A stretch of 64,000 bases of DNA, from assembly GCF_900106065.1 (NCBI RefSeq), contig NZ_LT629796.1:2764001-2828000 (forward strand). Reading direction: 5' to 3'. A program made the position numbers and the translations under genes. This stretch comes from Pseudomonas mandelii (lineage in GTDB: Bacteria > Pseudomonadota > Gammaproteobacteria > Pseudomonadales > Pseudomonadaceae). The notes below the pieces were generated by a model. That model ran no database searches, was not told where the DNA came from, and saw nothing but the letters and a program-made list of their open reading frames with translations. The first letter of the stretch is position 1. Each line of letters opens with the position of its first letter. Below, in pieces: positions 16,176-25,468 of the stretch.

Positions 16176-16733
16176 ATGGCTTTGAAAGTTCGTACGGCAA
16201 TGGTGGCAGACGCAGAGGGCATCCAGCGCATTTATGCCCCTATAGTTTCGAACACGGCTATCTCATTCGAAGAGATCCCGCCGAGCGTTGATGAAATTGC
16301 TCAGCGGATAGCGACGACACTTCAAACATATCCCTACCTTGTGGCTGAAGAAAGTGGTGAGATCAAGGGATATGCATACGCAAGCCAGCATCGCGCACGT
16401 GCAGCCTACCGATGGGCTGTTGACGTGACGGTGTACATAGCTGAATCAGCTCGCCGCCAGGGTGTTGGCCGCGAACTCTACGAGACTCTACTTCCAATAC
16501 TAGAGAAACAGCGATTTCGCGCCGCTTACGCTGGAATCGCGCAGCCCAATGAAGGCAGCGTGGGCCTGCACGAGTCGCTAGGATTCACCCATATAGGGAC
16601 GTATCCAGAAGTAGGCTTCAAGCTTGGGAAATGGCACGACGTCGGCTATTGGCGGCTCGGGCTGTGCCAGGCAACCCCTCCACTGGAACCTATTCTCTTC
16701 CCCCAGGTTGAAATCAAGCCAGTGATGGGGTGA
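16176..16733 (+). CDS. arsN1: ArsN1-type N-acetyltransferase (arsinothricin/phosphinothricin)
   Basis: A 185-residue GNAT enzyme. VRTAMVADAEGIQRIYAPIV and the later YASQHRARAAYRWAVDVTVY are typical of phosphinothricin/arsinothricin acetyltransferases. RRQGVGRELYETLL is the acetyl-CoA loop. Such enzymes acetylate the amino group of the arsenical antibiotic arsinothricin. It starts 20 bases after the SMR gene, and its 3' end overlaps the convergent MFS gene by 20 bases. The placement inside an ars cluster supports ArsN1 over a herbicide-resistance role. Confidence 0.8.
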   Translation: MALKVRTAMVADAEGIQRIYAPIVSNTAISFEEIPPSVDEIAQRIATTLQTYPYLVAEESGEIKGYAYASQHRARAAYRWAVDVTVYIAESARRQGVGRELYETLLPILEKQRFRAAYAGIAQPNEGSVGLHESLGFTHIGTYPEVGFKLGKWHDVGYWRLGLCQATPPLEPILFPQVEIKPVMG

Positions 16734-17901
16734 AGGCTCGTAGTTTGGTGAATGCGACCAAAGCGCCGATGCCCAATATCCCGGCCATGATCCAAATTAG
16801 CCAGTTTGGGCCAAGCTGCACCAGGATGTATGCGCATGCCATGGGCGCTACCGCTTGTGCAACCAACACTGGGCGAGCGATCAGGCCAAGGTGCATGCCC
16901 AGGTTGGTGCTGCCCAACAGTGTAAGTGGGACTGTTCCTCTGGCGATGGTCATGATCCCATTTCCACCGCCGAAGGTAATCACTGCGATAAGGGACAGCA
17001 TCACCATCCCCGGCCCCAAGGCCAACAGTCCGACGATGCAAGCCAGAATCCCTAGCCTTGCTATCCATACCGGATGAGCGCTGCGGCCAAACGCATATTC
17101 CAAAAGTCGAGCGACAACTTGAGACGGCCCCATCAGTGCTCCGAGCGTTACTGCCATGGCGGCGGAAATTTCATGGCTACGCAGGAGCGCTATTAGATTG
17201 ACCGCCAAAGCTGACATCACGAACGCATGTAATGTGAACAGCAAGGCGATCCACGCTAAGCGTGGATCAGCAGGCGCGTACGATGCTTTGGCGATCTTGG
17301 CGGACTCAGTTGCTCGCGGCGTAGGCAATGGAACCGTTAGCAGGTGAAGGGGCAAACCTACAGCAAGATGGATTAAAGCGAGCACCCTGCAGGTGGTTTG
17401 CCATCCATGGCTCGCATCCATCGACGCCAGGAAAGGCCAAGCGACCGTGCTTGCGAAGCCCGCTATGAGTGTCAGTCCGGTCATCGAGCCTCTCGCCCTT
17501 GCCCCCATCAGTCGGCCCAGTGTCGCGAATCCAGCGTCATACAGGCCTACGGCCATGCCCAAACCCAAAACTGTCCATGCGATGTAGTAGACGAACAGCC
17601 CTGATGCGAAAGACATGGTGATTAAACCAAGAGCCAGCAAAAGCGAACTGCTGGCGAGCACCCATTTTCCGCCATGCTTATCAATAGTCCTGCCGACTAC
17701 AGGCGCGCATATTCCAGCGACAAGCAGAGACCACGATAAGGCGCCCACTACAGCGGGAACGGATGTATTTAGTGAGCGCGAAACGGGTTCAGCTAGAACT
17801 GCCGGCAGATAAAACGTGGAGCCCCACGCAAGAATTTGGTTACAACCCATTGAGCCAATCAGGGTCGCATGCTGCCTTGTCGTCGGGGCTGCGGTAGACA
17901 T
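16714..17901 (-). CDS. MFS transporter of the ars operon
   Basis: A 395-residue 12-helix major facilitator protein (NQILAWGSTFYLPAVLA at the start, GRTIDKHGGKWVL as the A-like motif). It is the last gene of the eight-gene ars operon. Its ATG shares one base with the arsO stop (TGATG), so the two are translationally coupled. Similar MFS genes sit next to arsO in other Pseudomonas ars clusters; export of an organic arsenical or oxidised product is inferred. Confidence 0.8.
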   Translation of the reverse strand: MSTAAPTTRQHATLIGSMGCNQILAWGSTFYLPAVLAEPVSRSLNTSVPAVVGALSWSLLVAGICAPVVGRTIDKHGGKWVLASSSLLLALGLITMSFASGLFVYYIAWTVLGLGMAVGLYDAGFATLGRLMGARARGSMTGLTLIAGFASTVAWPFLASMDASHGWQTTCRVLALIHLAVGLPLHLLTVPLPTPRATESAKIAKASYAPADPRLAWIALLFTLHAFVMSALAVNLIALLRSHEISAAMAVTLGALMGPSQVVARLLEYAFGRSAHPVWIARLGILACIVGLLALGPGMVMLSLIAVITFGGGNGIMTIARGTVPLTLLGSTNLGMHLGLIARPVLVAQAVAPMACAYILVQLGPNWLIWIMAGILGIGALVAFTKLRAFTPSLA

Positions 17902-18968
17902 CAGTCAAACTCAGCGAGATAGCTTTGCACTTGCTTGACTACATCTCGAGCGGTGCGGGTTACTCCGATCAATGTCGCGGAAGCGAGCCCCGTCCAATCG
18001 CCGTAACCCACCAGCCACAGATTGGGTGAAGCAACACTCCGGTTTTCGTCCACAGCCACTTTGCCATCCTGGCCCACAATGCCCAGGCTGTTTAGGTGGT
18101 CGAGCGCTGGAGAAAACCCAGTGCACCAGATGACGACATCCACCGCTGTTTCGTCTCCTGATGACCAAACAACGCCTGTTGAAGTGAAGTGCGTGAATGG
18201 CCGTACTGCGCTCAATACACCGCGTTCACGAGCGTCCTTCACCGATGGCACCATTACGATGTCGCCCAGCCCCCCAGCAGGTTGTTCAGGCTCCACACCT
18301 TCCTGTTGCGCCTTCAATCGAGCAGTAGCTCGTTCGAACAGGACGCGCCCATCAACCTCATCAGGTAGAAACTTTGGGGCCTCTTGAGTTACCCAGGTTG
18401 CCTGAGCCACTTTAGAAACCTCGGCGTAAATCTGTGCTCCCGAGTTGCCACCACCCACGACAAGGACGGTTTTACCCTCAAACTCATTCGGCCCAACGTA
18501 ATGAGCGGAATGAAGCTGCTCCCCTACGAACAACTCCTGTCCGGCATAGCTCGGGGTAAATGGGCGGCTCCAGGTGCCTGTTGCACTGATAACCGCGTTG
18601 GCATCCCAGTATCTATCCCCGGAGACAACCCGTAACCCTTCTTCGATTTTTTCGACACGGGTCACCTTGGTGGATCGGATGATGGGGAAGTCGTATCGAC
18701 GCTCGTACAGAGTCAGATAGTCGATAACATCATCACGGTGAGGCGTTTCTTCTGATGCGGCAGGCATCGGCCAGCCCGCAATCGAGCTCCATGCCGATGG
18801 AGAGAAGAGTCGCAGCGAGTCCCAGCCATGCCGCCAGGCTCCTCCTGGTGCCGACTCCGCATCGAGCAGCACGTAAGACAAGCCTGACCGCTTCAAAAAA
18901 TAGGCGACTGTCAGTGCTGATTGACCACCGCCAATGACCACAACATCAAGTTTCGAATTCTGACTCAC
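17901..18968 (-). CDS. arsO: ArsO-type flavin monooxygenase
   Basis: A 355-residue FAD/NAD(P)H oxidoreductase. [16 protein letters not shown] near the N-terminus is the FAD-binding GxGxxA-like loop, and [16 protein letters not shown] near residue 170 binds [17 protein letters not shown] is at the C-terminus. This is the ArsO pattern, a monooxygenase commonly found in ars operons with unsettled chemistry. The start is the GTG at 18968 with GGAGG six bases upstream; the ATG six bases earlier lies too close to that site, and the frame to 19073 overlaps arsC. Confidence 0.85.
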   Translation of the reverse strand: MSQNSKLDVVVIGGGQSALTVAYFLKRSGLSYVLLDAESAPGGAWRHGWDSLRLFSPSAWSSIAGWPMPAASEETPHRDDVIDYLTLYERRYDFPIIRSTKVTRVEKIEEGLRVVSGDRYWDANAVISATGTWSRPFTPSYAGQELFVGEQLHSAHYVGPNEFEGKTVLVVGGGNSGAQIYAEVSKVAQATWVTQEAPKFLPDEVDGRVLFERATARLKAQQEGVEPEQPAGGLGDIVMVPSVKDARERGVLSAVRPFTHFTSTGVVWSSGDETAVDVVIWCTGFSPALDHLNSLGIVGQDGKVAVDENRSVASPNLWLVGYGDWTGLASATLIGVTRTARDVVKQVQSYLAEFD

Positions 18969-19011
18969 CAGCATCCTCCAGGCTAAATCGCGGCACCTCA
19001 CCGTCGTCGTA

Positions 19012-19434
19012 TCAGACTCTGCGACCGTGCTCATCAATGACGACTTGTCCGTCTTCTTTGATGAAGCTGCCACGCTGCTCTTGCGGTAACAAATCGAGAA
19101 CTGCTTCTGACGGACGACACAAACGCGTCCCCAAAGGCGTCACGACGATGGGGCGATTGATCAGGATAGGGTGAGCCATCATTGCATCGATGAGGTGTTC
19201 GTCCGTCAGCGATGCATCGCCCAATCCCAGCTCTTCGTACGGAGTGCCTTTGATACGCAAAAGAGCCCGCACCCCGATACCCATATCCCCGATGAGCCTG
19301 CCAAGTGTGGTGCGATCAGGCGGGGTCTTCAGGTACTCGATAACCGTCGGTTCTTCCCCGCTATTACGGATCAGCTCCAAGGTGTTGCGAGAAGTGCCGC
19401 ATTCGGGGTTGTGGTAGATCGTGATCTGGCTCAT
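19012..19434 (-). CDS. arsC: Arsenate reductase, glutaredoxin-coupled (ArsC)
   Basis: A 140-residue thioredoxin-fold enzyme reducing arsenate to arsenite with glutathione and glutaredoxin. The catalytic Cys12 is in [26 protein letters not shown] carries the arsenate-binding Arg residues. Length is normal for the family. It lies between arsH and arsO. It is one of three arsenate-reductase-like genes in the operon and the only one of the glutaredoxin type. Confidence 0.95.
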   Translation of the reverse strand: MSQITIYHNPECGTSRNTLELIRNSGEEPTVIEYLKTPPDRTTLGRLIGDMGIGVRALLRIKGTPYEELGLGDASLTDEHLIDAMMAHPILINRPIVVTPLGTRLCRPSEAVLDLLPQEQRGSFIKEDGQVVIDEHGRRV

Positions 19435-19454
19435 ATCGCTTCCTCGTACTGACG

Positions 19455-20168
19455 TTAGATGGAGCGCTGGTTGACGCGTTTGGAAAGCTCTTCGGCGGAC
19501 TCTTTACGCTCGGAGTACCGATCAACCAAATAATCCTGGCGATCCCGCAACAACAGGGTGAACTTCATCAGCTCTTCCATCACGTCCACGAGACGGTCGT
19601 AGTACGAGGACGGCTTCATACGACCTGCCTCGTCGAACTCGGTAAATGCCTTGGCAACCGAAGATTGGTTTGGGATGGTGAACATCCGCATCCATCGGCC
19701 CAGTACGCGCAGCTGATTAACCACGTTGAAAGATTGCGAGCCACCGCAGACCTGCATCACTGCAAGGGTCTTCCCTTGCGTAGGTCGTACAGCACCTATC
19801 GCCAGCGGAACCCAGTCAATTTGGGCTTTGAATACTGCGCTCATGGAGCCGTGACGCTCAGGGGAGCACCACACCTGTCCCTCAGACCATTGCATCAGCT
19901 CGCGCAGCTCAGCGACCTTTGGATGTGTATCGGGAGCATCATCCGGAAGCGGCAGACCCGATGGGTCAAAGATCTTGGTTTCAGCACCAAACTCATTCAG
20001 CAGGCGTGCCGCCTCTTGCGTGACTAACCGGCTGAATGAGCGCTCTCGCGTTGATCCATACAGCAGAAGAATGCGAGGTTTATGGAGCGAAGGCGTGCGA
20101 GGCGACAGTTGCTCGAGCGACGGAATGTCGATCAGGTCGGTGTGTACGTTCGGCAATGTGTCTTGCAT
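19455..20168 (-). CDS. arsH: ArsH organoarsenical oxidase
   Basis: A 237-residue flavodoxin-fold NADPH:FMN oxidoreductase that oxidises trivalent methyl- and aryl-arsenicals. [18 protein letters not shown] is the FMN phosphate loop; [20 protein letters not shown] and [18 protein letters not shown] are diagnostic for ArsH. 20 bases separate it from the downstream arsC. Full length. Confidence 0.95.
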   Translation of the reverse strand: MQDTLPNVHTDLIDIPSLEQLSPRTPSLHKPRILLLYGSTRERSFSRLVTQEAARLLNEFGAETKIFDPSGLPLPDDAPDTHPKVAELRELMQWSEGQVWCSPERHGSMSAVFKAQIDWVPLAIGAVRPTQGKTLAVMQVCGGSQSFNVVNQLRVLGRWMRMFTIPNQSSVAKAFTEFDEAGRMKPSSYYDRLVDVMEELMKFTLLLRDRQDYLVDRYSERKESAEELSKRVNQRSI

Positions 20169-20215
20169 ATAAACTCCTACGGCGGCGCCTGTTTGGGTGC
20201 CGGCTCGGTTGATCT

Positions 20216-20686
20216 TTAAAGCGAACCGATGCGGTTCAGTTCAGCTTTCAACTGTTCAGCGCTGATGGTCTTCAGTGGCAGCGCAAGAAATGCGCTCACG
20301 CGCTCGTGAATTTTGGCGAGTGTGGTTTCAAAAGCTGCGGTGATCTCGGCTTCCGAACCGCTAGCGTCAGACGGGTCGGCCAGACCCCAATGCGCCTTCA
20401 AAGCTGGCCCAAAGAAGATTGGGCATGCCTCACCCGCTGCCCGGTCACAGACAGTGATCACGATGTCTGGAGGTGAGCCTTCAAAAGCATCCGAAGCCTT
20501 GCTGCTCAAGCCCGCCGTGGAGATACCCGCCGCCTCCAGCGTTTGCAATGCCCGTTGATTCACCCGGCCACTGGGAAAGCTTCCTGAGCTGACGGCTTCT
20601 ACACCCTCGGGCGCCAAGTGGTTGAAAAGCGCCTCGGACAGAATGCTGCGGCAGCTGTTGTGGGTGCACATGAACAAGACTTTCAT
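20216..20686 (-). CDS. arsC: Arsenate reductase, LMW-phosphatase type (ArsC)
   Basis: A 156-residue enzyme with the P-loop CTHNSCRS near residue 7, and [13 protein letters not shown] carrying the two resolving cysteines (~80–90). This is the thioredoxin-coupled class, unrelated in fold to the 19012–19434 enzyme. It is 16 bases after arsB in the operon, so reduced arsenite can be passed to the pump. Confidence 0.9.
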   Translation of the reverse strand: MKVLFMCTHNSCRSILSEALFNHLAPEGVEAVSSGSFPSGRVNQRALQTLEAAGISTAGLSSKASDAFEGSPPDIVITVCDRAAGEACPIFFGPALKAHWGLADPSDASGSEAEITAAFETTLAKIHERVSAFLALPLKTISAEQLKAELNRIGSL

Positions 20687-20702
20687 CAGACGATTCCTTG
20701 AT

Positions 20703-21986
20703 TCAAAAACTGAGGCGCAGTGCCAGGGCGGACAATGTGGCGACGAGGATGGGCACGGTCAGCACGATCCCGGTCTTGAAGTAGTAACCCCAGCTGATCG
20801 TTATATTTTTCCGGGCGAGCACGTGCAGCCACAACAGAGTTGCCAAGCTCCCAATTGGGGTGATCTTCGGGCCCAGGTCGCAGCCGATGATGTTGGCGTA
20901 AACCATCGCTTGCTGGACAACACCATCGACTTCGGCGGCATGAATGGATAAGGCGCCTACAAGAACGGTGGGCATGTTGTTCATGATCGAAGACAGCAAC
21001 GCTGTCAGCAGCCCTGTACCAAGGGACGCGCCCCAAACGCCATAACCGGCGAACACGTTCAGGATCTGCGCGATGTGGTCGGTCAGGCCGGCGTTCTTCA
21101 GGCCATAAACAACCATGTACATACCCAAAGAAAAAATCACCACCTGCCATGGCGCCTCTTTGAGCACCTTGCTTGTGTTGATGGCGTGACCACGAGCCGC
21201 GATGACGTAAAGAATGAATGCACAGACCGCTGCAATGGCGCTGATTGGCACCCCCAATGGCTCAATGACAAAGAAGCCGATCAGCAGTAGTGCCAGCACC
21301 CACCAACCAGCTACAAAAGTGGCCCGGTCGTGGATCGCCTCGTCCGGATTGTCCAGTTGGTTGAGGTCATAGGTCTTTGGTAGATCTTTGCGGAAAAACC
21401 ACAGCAACATGGCTAATGTCGCCGCCACGCTGACGATGTTTACCGGCACCATGATCGAAGCATATTCGTTGAAGCCGATATCGAAGTAGTCGGCAGAAAC
21501 GATGTTTACCAGATTGGAAACCACCAGCGGTAAGCTCGCCGTATCGGCGATAAAACCGGCTGCCATGACGAATGCCAAAGTAGCCGCAGGAGAAAAACGC
21601 AACGCCAACAACATCGCGATCACAATGGGTGTGAGGATCAATGCTGCTCCGTCATTGGCGAACAGGGCCGACACCGCTGCGCCCAGCAGGACGATAAATG
21701 CGAACAGCTTGCGGGTGCTCCCGCCTCCCCATCGGGCCACATGCAGCGCAGCCCACTTGAAAAAACCTGCCTCATCAAGCAGCAGACTAATGATGATGAC
21801 CGCGATGAAAGTCCCAGTGGCATTCCAGACAATGCGCCAAACCTCTGGTATGTCGGCAAGGGTAACGACACCTGCCAGCAACGCCACGATGGCACCGAAC
21901 ATCGCACTCCAGCCAACCCCAAGCCCCTTGGGCTGCCAGATGACAAGGACGATGGTGGCGATAAAGATCAATACGGCAATCAGCAT
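20703..21986 (-). CDS. arsB: Arsenite efflux pump ArsB
   Basis: A 427-residue inner-membrane protein with about twelve helices. [16 protein letters not shown] and [14 protein letters not shown] are core ArsB motifs. It extrudes arsenite and antimonite using the proton gradient; no arsA is present, so it acts alone. GGA lies about eight bases before the ATG. It sits between arsR and arsC. Confidence 0.95.
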   Translation of the reverse strand: MLIAVLIFIATIVLVIWQPKGLGVGWSAMFGAIVALLAGVVTLADIPEVWRIVWNATGTFIAVIIISLLLDEAGFFKWAALHVARWGGGSTRKLFAFIVLLGAAVSALFANDGAALILTPIVIAMLLALRFSPAATLAFVMAAGFIADTASLPLVVSNLVNIVSADYFDIGFNEYASIMVPVNIVSVAATLAMLLWFFRKDLPKTYDLNQLDNPDEAIHDRATFVAGWWVLALLLIGFFVIEPLGVPISAIAAVCAFILYVIAARGHAINTSKVLKEAPWQVVIFSLGMYMVVYGLKNAGLTDHIAQILNVFAGYGVWGASLGTGLLTALLSSIMNNMPTVLVGALSIHAAEVDGVVQQAMVYANIIGCDLGPKITPIGSLATLLWLHVLARKNITISWGYYFKTGIVLTVPILVATLSALALRLSF

Positions 21987-22010
21987 TTCATTAATCCGGT
22001 TGGGCGTGAA

Positions 22011-22367
22011 TCAGCTACACACGGCTTGGTTGATCGGACGGTCGTTCATGCCGCAGAGGCGCTTAGCCTCGGTTTCCAGCCATTGCTGATTGGCGTCTAC
22101 CACTTCCTTCAAAACTGCAGTCACCCACGCGGGCAAATCAGGATTCAGTCGGTAGTACACCCATTGGCCTTGGCGACGATCCAACAACAAACCGGCAGAG
22201 CGCAGCAGCGCCAAATGACGAGAAATCTTCGGCTGACTCAGGTCGAGTGCTGCCGTTAGCTCGCATACACACAGCTCACCTTCACTCACGACAAGCAGCG
22301 AAATTTTTGCTCGGGTGTCATCCGCCAGGCACTTGAATAAGGTGGTGGGGTTCAAGGGTTCTGTCAT
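22011..22367 (-). CDS. arsR: Arsenic-responsive repressor ArsR
   Basis: A 118-residue winged-helix repressor. ELCVCEL carries the CxC arsenite site in the recognition-helix region, as in the E. coli type, and KISRHLALLRSAGLLLDRR is the DNA-binding helix and wing. Its ATG overlaps the end of the preceding phosphatase-type gene by four bases. It should bind the operator around 22813–22851 and release it with As(III) or Sb(III). Confidence 0.93.
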   Translation of the reverse strand: MTEPLNPTTLFKCLADDTRAKISLLVVSEGELCVCELTAALDLSQPKISRHLALLRSAGLLLDRRQGQWVYYRLNPDLPAWVTAVLKEVVDANQQWLETEAKRLCGMNDRPINQAVCS

Positions 22368-22786
22368 AGATCCTCCAGGTGTTTGGTCTTGACCAAAACG
22401 AAGAGCTTGATGCGCTCGTGGATGTCGTGGAGCGTGTGGCGAAATGCGCCAGGATCATCGCTAGTTACTGGGTCAGGAAAATCCCAGGCAATGACTTCAC
22501 CTGCATTGGGCATTGGTAGGCACTCGCTTGCGGATTTATCACAAAGAGTGATTACGTAATCGAATCGATCAGCTTGAAACTCGCTGATGGACTTGCTGCG
22601 CAGGCCCGTTGCATCGACTCCAACCGCCTCCAATGCTTGAGTCGTGCGCAGATCAACCTCAGACGGTTCAGATCCTGCGCTGAAGGCCTCGAAGCGCGGG
22701 TCGGTGTGCCGCAGCAAAGCCTCTGCAAGCAGGGAGCGGGCTGAGTTGGCAACGCACACGAAAAGCACTTTGATAGCAGGGCTCAT
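22364..22786 (-). CDS. LMW phosphatase-type arsenate reductase, first gene of the ars operon
   Basis: A 140-residue low-molecular-weight phosphatase-fold protein with the P-loop CVANSARS (C-x5-R) near residue 11 and ITLCDKSASECLP with two further Cys. This arrangement fits a third arsenate reductase. A tyrosine-phosphatase role is less likely given the operon. It is transcribed from the promoter at 22815–22843, and its stop overlaps the arsR start. Confidence 0.8.
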   Translation of the reverse strand: MSPAIKVLFVCVANSARSLLAEALLRHTDPRFEAFSAGSEPSEVDLRTTQALEAVGVDATGLRSKSISEFQADRFDYVITLCDKSASECLPMPNAGEVIAWDFPDPVTSDDPGAFRHTLHDIHERIKLFVLVKTKHLEDL

Positions 22787-22812
22787 GGTGGAACTCGATA
22801 TATATGGAAAAT

Positions 22813-22851
22813 CGAATATACGCTTTGGCGAATATTCGGTAAAGCGAATAT
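22813..22851 (-). promoter_or_regulatory. ars operon promoter and probable ArsR operator
   Basis: Minus-strand -35 TTTACC (22838–22843) and -10 TATATT (22815–22820) are separated by 17 bases. CGAATAT occurs three times at exact 16-base steps (22813, 22829, 22845), and the middle copy is part of the palindrome CGAATATTCG (22829–22838). The overlap of repeats with the promoter fits repression by ArsR. The same region could also serve arsN2 on the other strand. Confidence 0.65.
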
Positions 22852-22927
22852 GATGTCTGCTGTTTCGGCATGTGCCCTAACGTTCCATGCGTGTAGGCAT
22901 AACGGAGATGAGAGGATGGAGGGAGAT

Positions 22928-23380
22928 ATGATGATCCAGGCAACGGAAATAGCCGGAGGACAGAGGCAGCGCTTTCGCGATGCGCTGAAATTTGCTGACC
23001 TTCCAGCAGACGATATTGATCTTCCGGGCCGAACCTTTTTTGAGTTCTCACGGAATGGTGAGACTGTTGGATGGGGAGGGTTTGAAACGCATGGGACAGA
23101 TGGATTGCTGCGCTCCATGGTCGTAGAGCCGGCGTACAGATCGAAAGGGGTTGGGGCTGAGGTGCTTCGAGTCATTGAAGCAATAGGCGCCGAGCAGGGA
23201 ATCGCTCGATTTCATTTGCTGACAACAACTGCTTCAGGATTTTTTGAGCAGCAGGGCTATGCAGTAAATCAACGAGGCTCAGCGCCACCTCTGATTTCTC
23301 AGACGGAGCAGTTCAGGGGGCTTTGCCCTGGCTCGGCTTGCTACATGTGCAAGGCATTATCTGCGAATGCACGAAAGTAG
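22928..23380 (+). CDS. arsN2: ArsN2-type GNAT acetyltransferase
   Basis: A 150-residue GNAT protein with LRSMVVEPAYRSKGVGAEVL as the acetyl-CoA loop and FHLLTTTASGFFEQQGY at the C-terminal half, the pattern of ArsN2 proteins. Its exact substrate is not established to my knowledge. The ATG at 22928 follows GGAGG by five bases. It is divergent from the ars operon across the ArsR operator, so arsenic control is likely. Confidence 0.8.
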   Translation: MMIQATEIAGGQRQRFRDALKFADLPADDIDLPGRTFFEFSRNGETVGWGGFETHGTDGLLRSMVVEPAYRSKGVGAEVLRVIEAIGAEQGIARFHLLTTTASGFFEQQGYAVNQRGSAPPLISQTEQFRGLCPGSACYMCKALSANARK

Positions 23381-23452
23381 CTGATCACCTTGGTGATGGC
23401 TTTTAGCCTCGATGCCAGCTAGATTTGGAACTTTCTACGATCAAGGATGGAT

Positions 23453-23821
23453 ATGAAAAAGCTCATCGCAGTAATGGGGATCTTTGTCGCACTTGGCGGT
23501 TGCGCCACGTCCCACTACACCGCAGGGCGAGACTTTCCGTCGGCCAGTGTAGCGAGCATCACCAAAGGCAAAACGACGACTACTGAGTTGAAGTCCCTGT
23601 TTGGTGAGCCCTACGCCAAGAGCGCAGTCAGCGAGACTGACGAGAAGTGGATCTACACCTACACCAATGGCTCAGCGCATGCCCAAAGCTACGTGGTCAC
23701 CATGAAGGTGACGACTACGGGCACTCAGAAGACCCTCGACGTCTTGATCCGAAATGACGTGGTCATCAACTACACGTTCAGCGAAGGCCCCGCTCCAGGC
23801 ACTACCACTGCGACGAACTGA
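23453..23821 (+). CDS. SmpA/OmlA-like (BamE-domain) lipoprotein
   Basis: A 122-residue lipoprotein. The signal peptide ends in the lipobox LGGC, so it is lipid-anchored. KGKTTTTELKSLFGEPYAKS is the helix-turn typical of SmpA/OmlA folds. The ATG at 23453 has AAGGA five bases upstream. It is not next to any assembly-machine gene; an envelope role on the island is unknown. Confidence 0.7.
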   Translation: MKKLIAVMGIFVALGGCATSHYTAGRDFPSASVASITKGKTTTTELKSLFGEPYAKSAVSETDEKWIYTYTNGSAHAQSYVVTMKVTTTGTQKTLDVLIRNDVVINYTFSEGPAPGTTTATN

Positions 23822-24006
23822 GACTGCCACCTGCAATAGGCCATCTAATGATCTCAGTCAGTTGGATGGAGCGCGCAAGTCAGAGGAGGTAATCGATAAA
23901 CCAGGAGAAGCCTCATTTGCCGATGGATTCAGGTATGAGTCGATCACCTAGCGCGTTGAGACAGGTCACTCCCTTTCGCGAGTAACCTGCGATTCATCGC
24001 GGTTGA

Positions 24007-24141
24007 CTATTTCTTCCTAGGCTTTCCCGCGTCATCACGCTTATCGCGGACTTGGCCATCTTGATTCCGAGAGCGAGGCTGGACGCCACCTCCCGGCTTC
24101 GGAACTGTTACGTTTGGATTCAAAGGTCGTCTATCGGTCAT
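24007..24141 (-). CDS. Small basic protein (44 aa)
   Basis: A 44-codon frame with a near-perfect AAGGAG ribosome site eight to nine bases before its ATG at 24141. The product begins MTDRRPLNPN, is rich in Lys, Arg, Asp, Gly and Pro, and ends GKPRKK. It is too hydrophilic for a membrane peptide and looks disordered. It occupies most of an otherwise empty 500-base gap. The strong start site is the main support; function unknown. Confidence 0.5.
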   Translation of the reverse strand: MTDRRPLNPNVTVPKPGGGVQPRSRNQDGQVRDKRDDAGKPRKK

Positions 24142-24335
24142 ACTGTCTCCTTGGTTACCCACACGGTGAACGATGGCTCAACCATGAACATTTCTTGTGT
24201 CGCAGGCATCTCGAAAATCCACAGCGCCGTTGCTGAGCGTAGACCACGAGCACGGCGAGAGAAGAGGTTGTGTTCAAAATTGCTGCCGTCGAATGAGCGA
24301 TGCTAAAACTCATCGCTTGGCGGGCAGTGGAGCGC

Positions 24336-25268
24336 TCAGACCTTGGTTATCTGTGCCATCAAGACAAGGCTTAAGCTGAGTCTATTCTTGGTAAAAGTCT
24401 TGTAGCGTCCTTCATTTGGCGCGGTCGTAGGAGGCGTGGTTGAAGCCTTCCACATTCCCAGCACAACGACCTCATCGTCATGCTCTATCCCTTTGAACCA
24501 TGCTGTCTGACGAGACCAAATACTGACCTCGAGGCCTACGCCGTTGTCGGGCTTTTCGGAGTCCGCACGGTACTTGTTCATCCTGAGATTCAAGACATTC
24601 TTGTTTTTATCGTCGCCCACACAGCGCCGAACACTTTTGACGTACCCATGGATGGCAATGGGATGCTGGGTGGTGTTTTGGGATACGGCATGGAACGCCT
24701 CCATGTGCCGTTCCGTTTCGAAATAGAACTGGCGCCAATTGACAACCGTATTGCCTTCAAACACGAGTTCTAAGTGCTGCTCAACGTCGCTATCACTGGC
24801 GCACAGTGCTCGTAGTTTGAGGGCTCGCTTGGCAGAGTTGATATATGCAGGCAGTTTGCCAGGAGTAGATACATAGGTTTTGCTGGATCTGGCGTTGGAG
24901 CCCTCGCCACTTTGGTTTGTAGGTGCTGCGCCACCCTCCAGGGCCTCTTTGATCATTACCAGACGCATGCGGTACTGATTACCTTTGACACTCTCGAGAA
25001 GGCCTTGCGACTCTTTGGCAATTTCCGAGATTTCCTCCTGCACTCCGTATTTGCAGTTGGCTGCATGCTCGCCACCAGGCAGAAGCCTGAAGTACGCAGA
25101 GACAAACACCGACTTGTCGTGTAGCTCTCTTGTGTAAGACGGATTGTGGGTAACACCGATACTGCAAAACCGACATTTGAGCGGCTCTGCTCCCATACCT
25201 TTTTGATACGTATCGGCTTGCCACTCACTGCCTGTGCGATCCAGAGCACTGCCCATCTTGATGCCCAT
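24336..25268 (-). CDS. Hypothetical protein with zinc-ribbon-like N-terminus and OB-fold-like C-terminus
   Basis: A 310-residue soluble protein. CRFCS (32–36) and HAANCKYG (~68) could form a zinc site. After a linker, residues ~200–300 (IAIHGYVKSVRR, VLNLRM, LEVSIWSRQTAWF, EVVVLGMW) alternate like an OB-fold. I know no named family. AGGAG is five bases before the ATG. It is divergent from the OLD/UvrD pair with a shared 200-base control region. A nucleic-acid-binding accessory role in that system is inferred, not shown. Confidence 0.55.
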   Translation of the reverse strand: MGIKMGSALDRTGSEWQADTYQKGMGAEPLKCRFCSIGVTHNPSYTRELHDKSVFVSAYFRLLPGGEHAANCKYGVQEEISEIAKESQGLLESVKGNQYRMRLVMIKEALEGGAAPTNQSGEGSNARSSKTYVSTPGKLPAYINSAKRALKLRALCASDSDVEQHLELVFEGNTVVNWRQFYFETERHMEAFHAVSQNTTQHPIAIHGYVKSVRRCVGDDKNKNVLNLRMNKYRADSEKPDNGVGLEVSIWSRQTAWFKGIEHDDEVVVLGMWKASTTPPTTAPNEGRYKTFTKNRLSLSLVLMAQITKV

Positions 25269-25468
25269 ACGAACTCCTTTCCTATAGATAAATCTAGTCT
25301 ACGCAAACTCGTTTTCGCTGCAACCGCAGTCCTGAGGATTAAGGGCTTCGGTTCTTTTTCTGCCCATACTGTCGGGCACTTGAGTCCGGTGCATCCATGG
25401 TGTCTACTCGGAGCTTGCTCGATCTTTCCCTCTCGCTTCCGAGCGTCGTCGACACCACTGCCTAAAGG

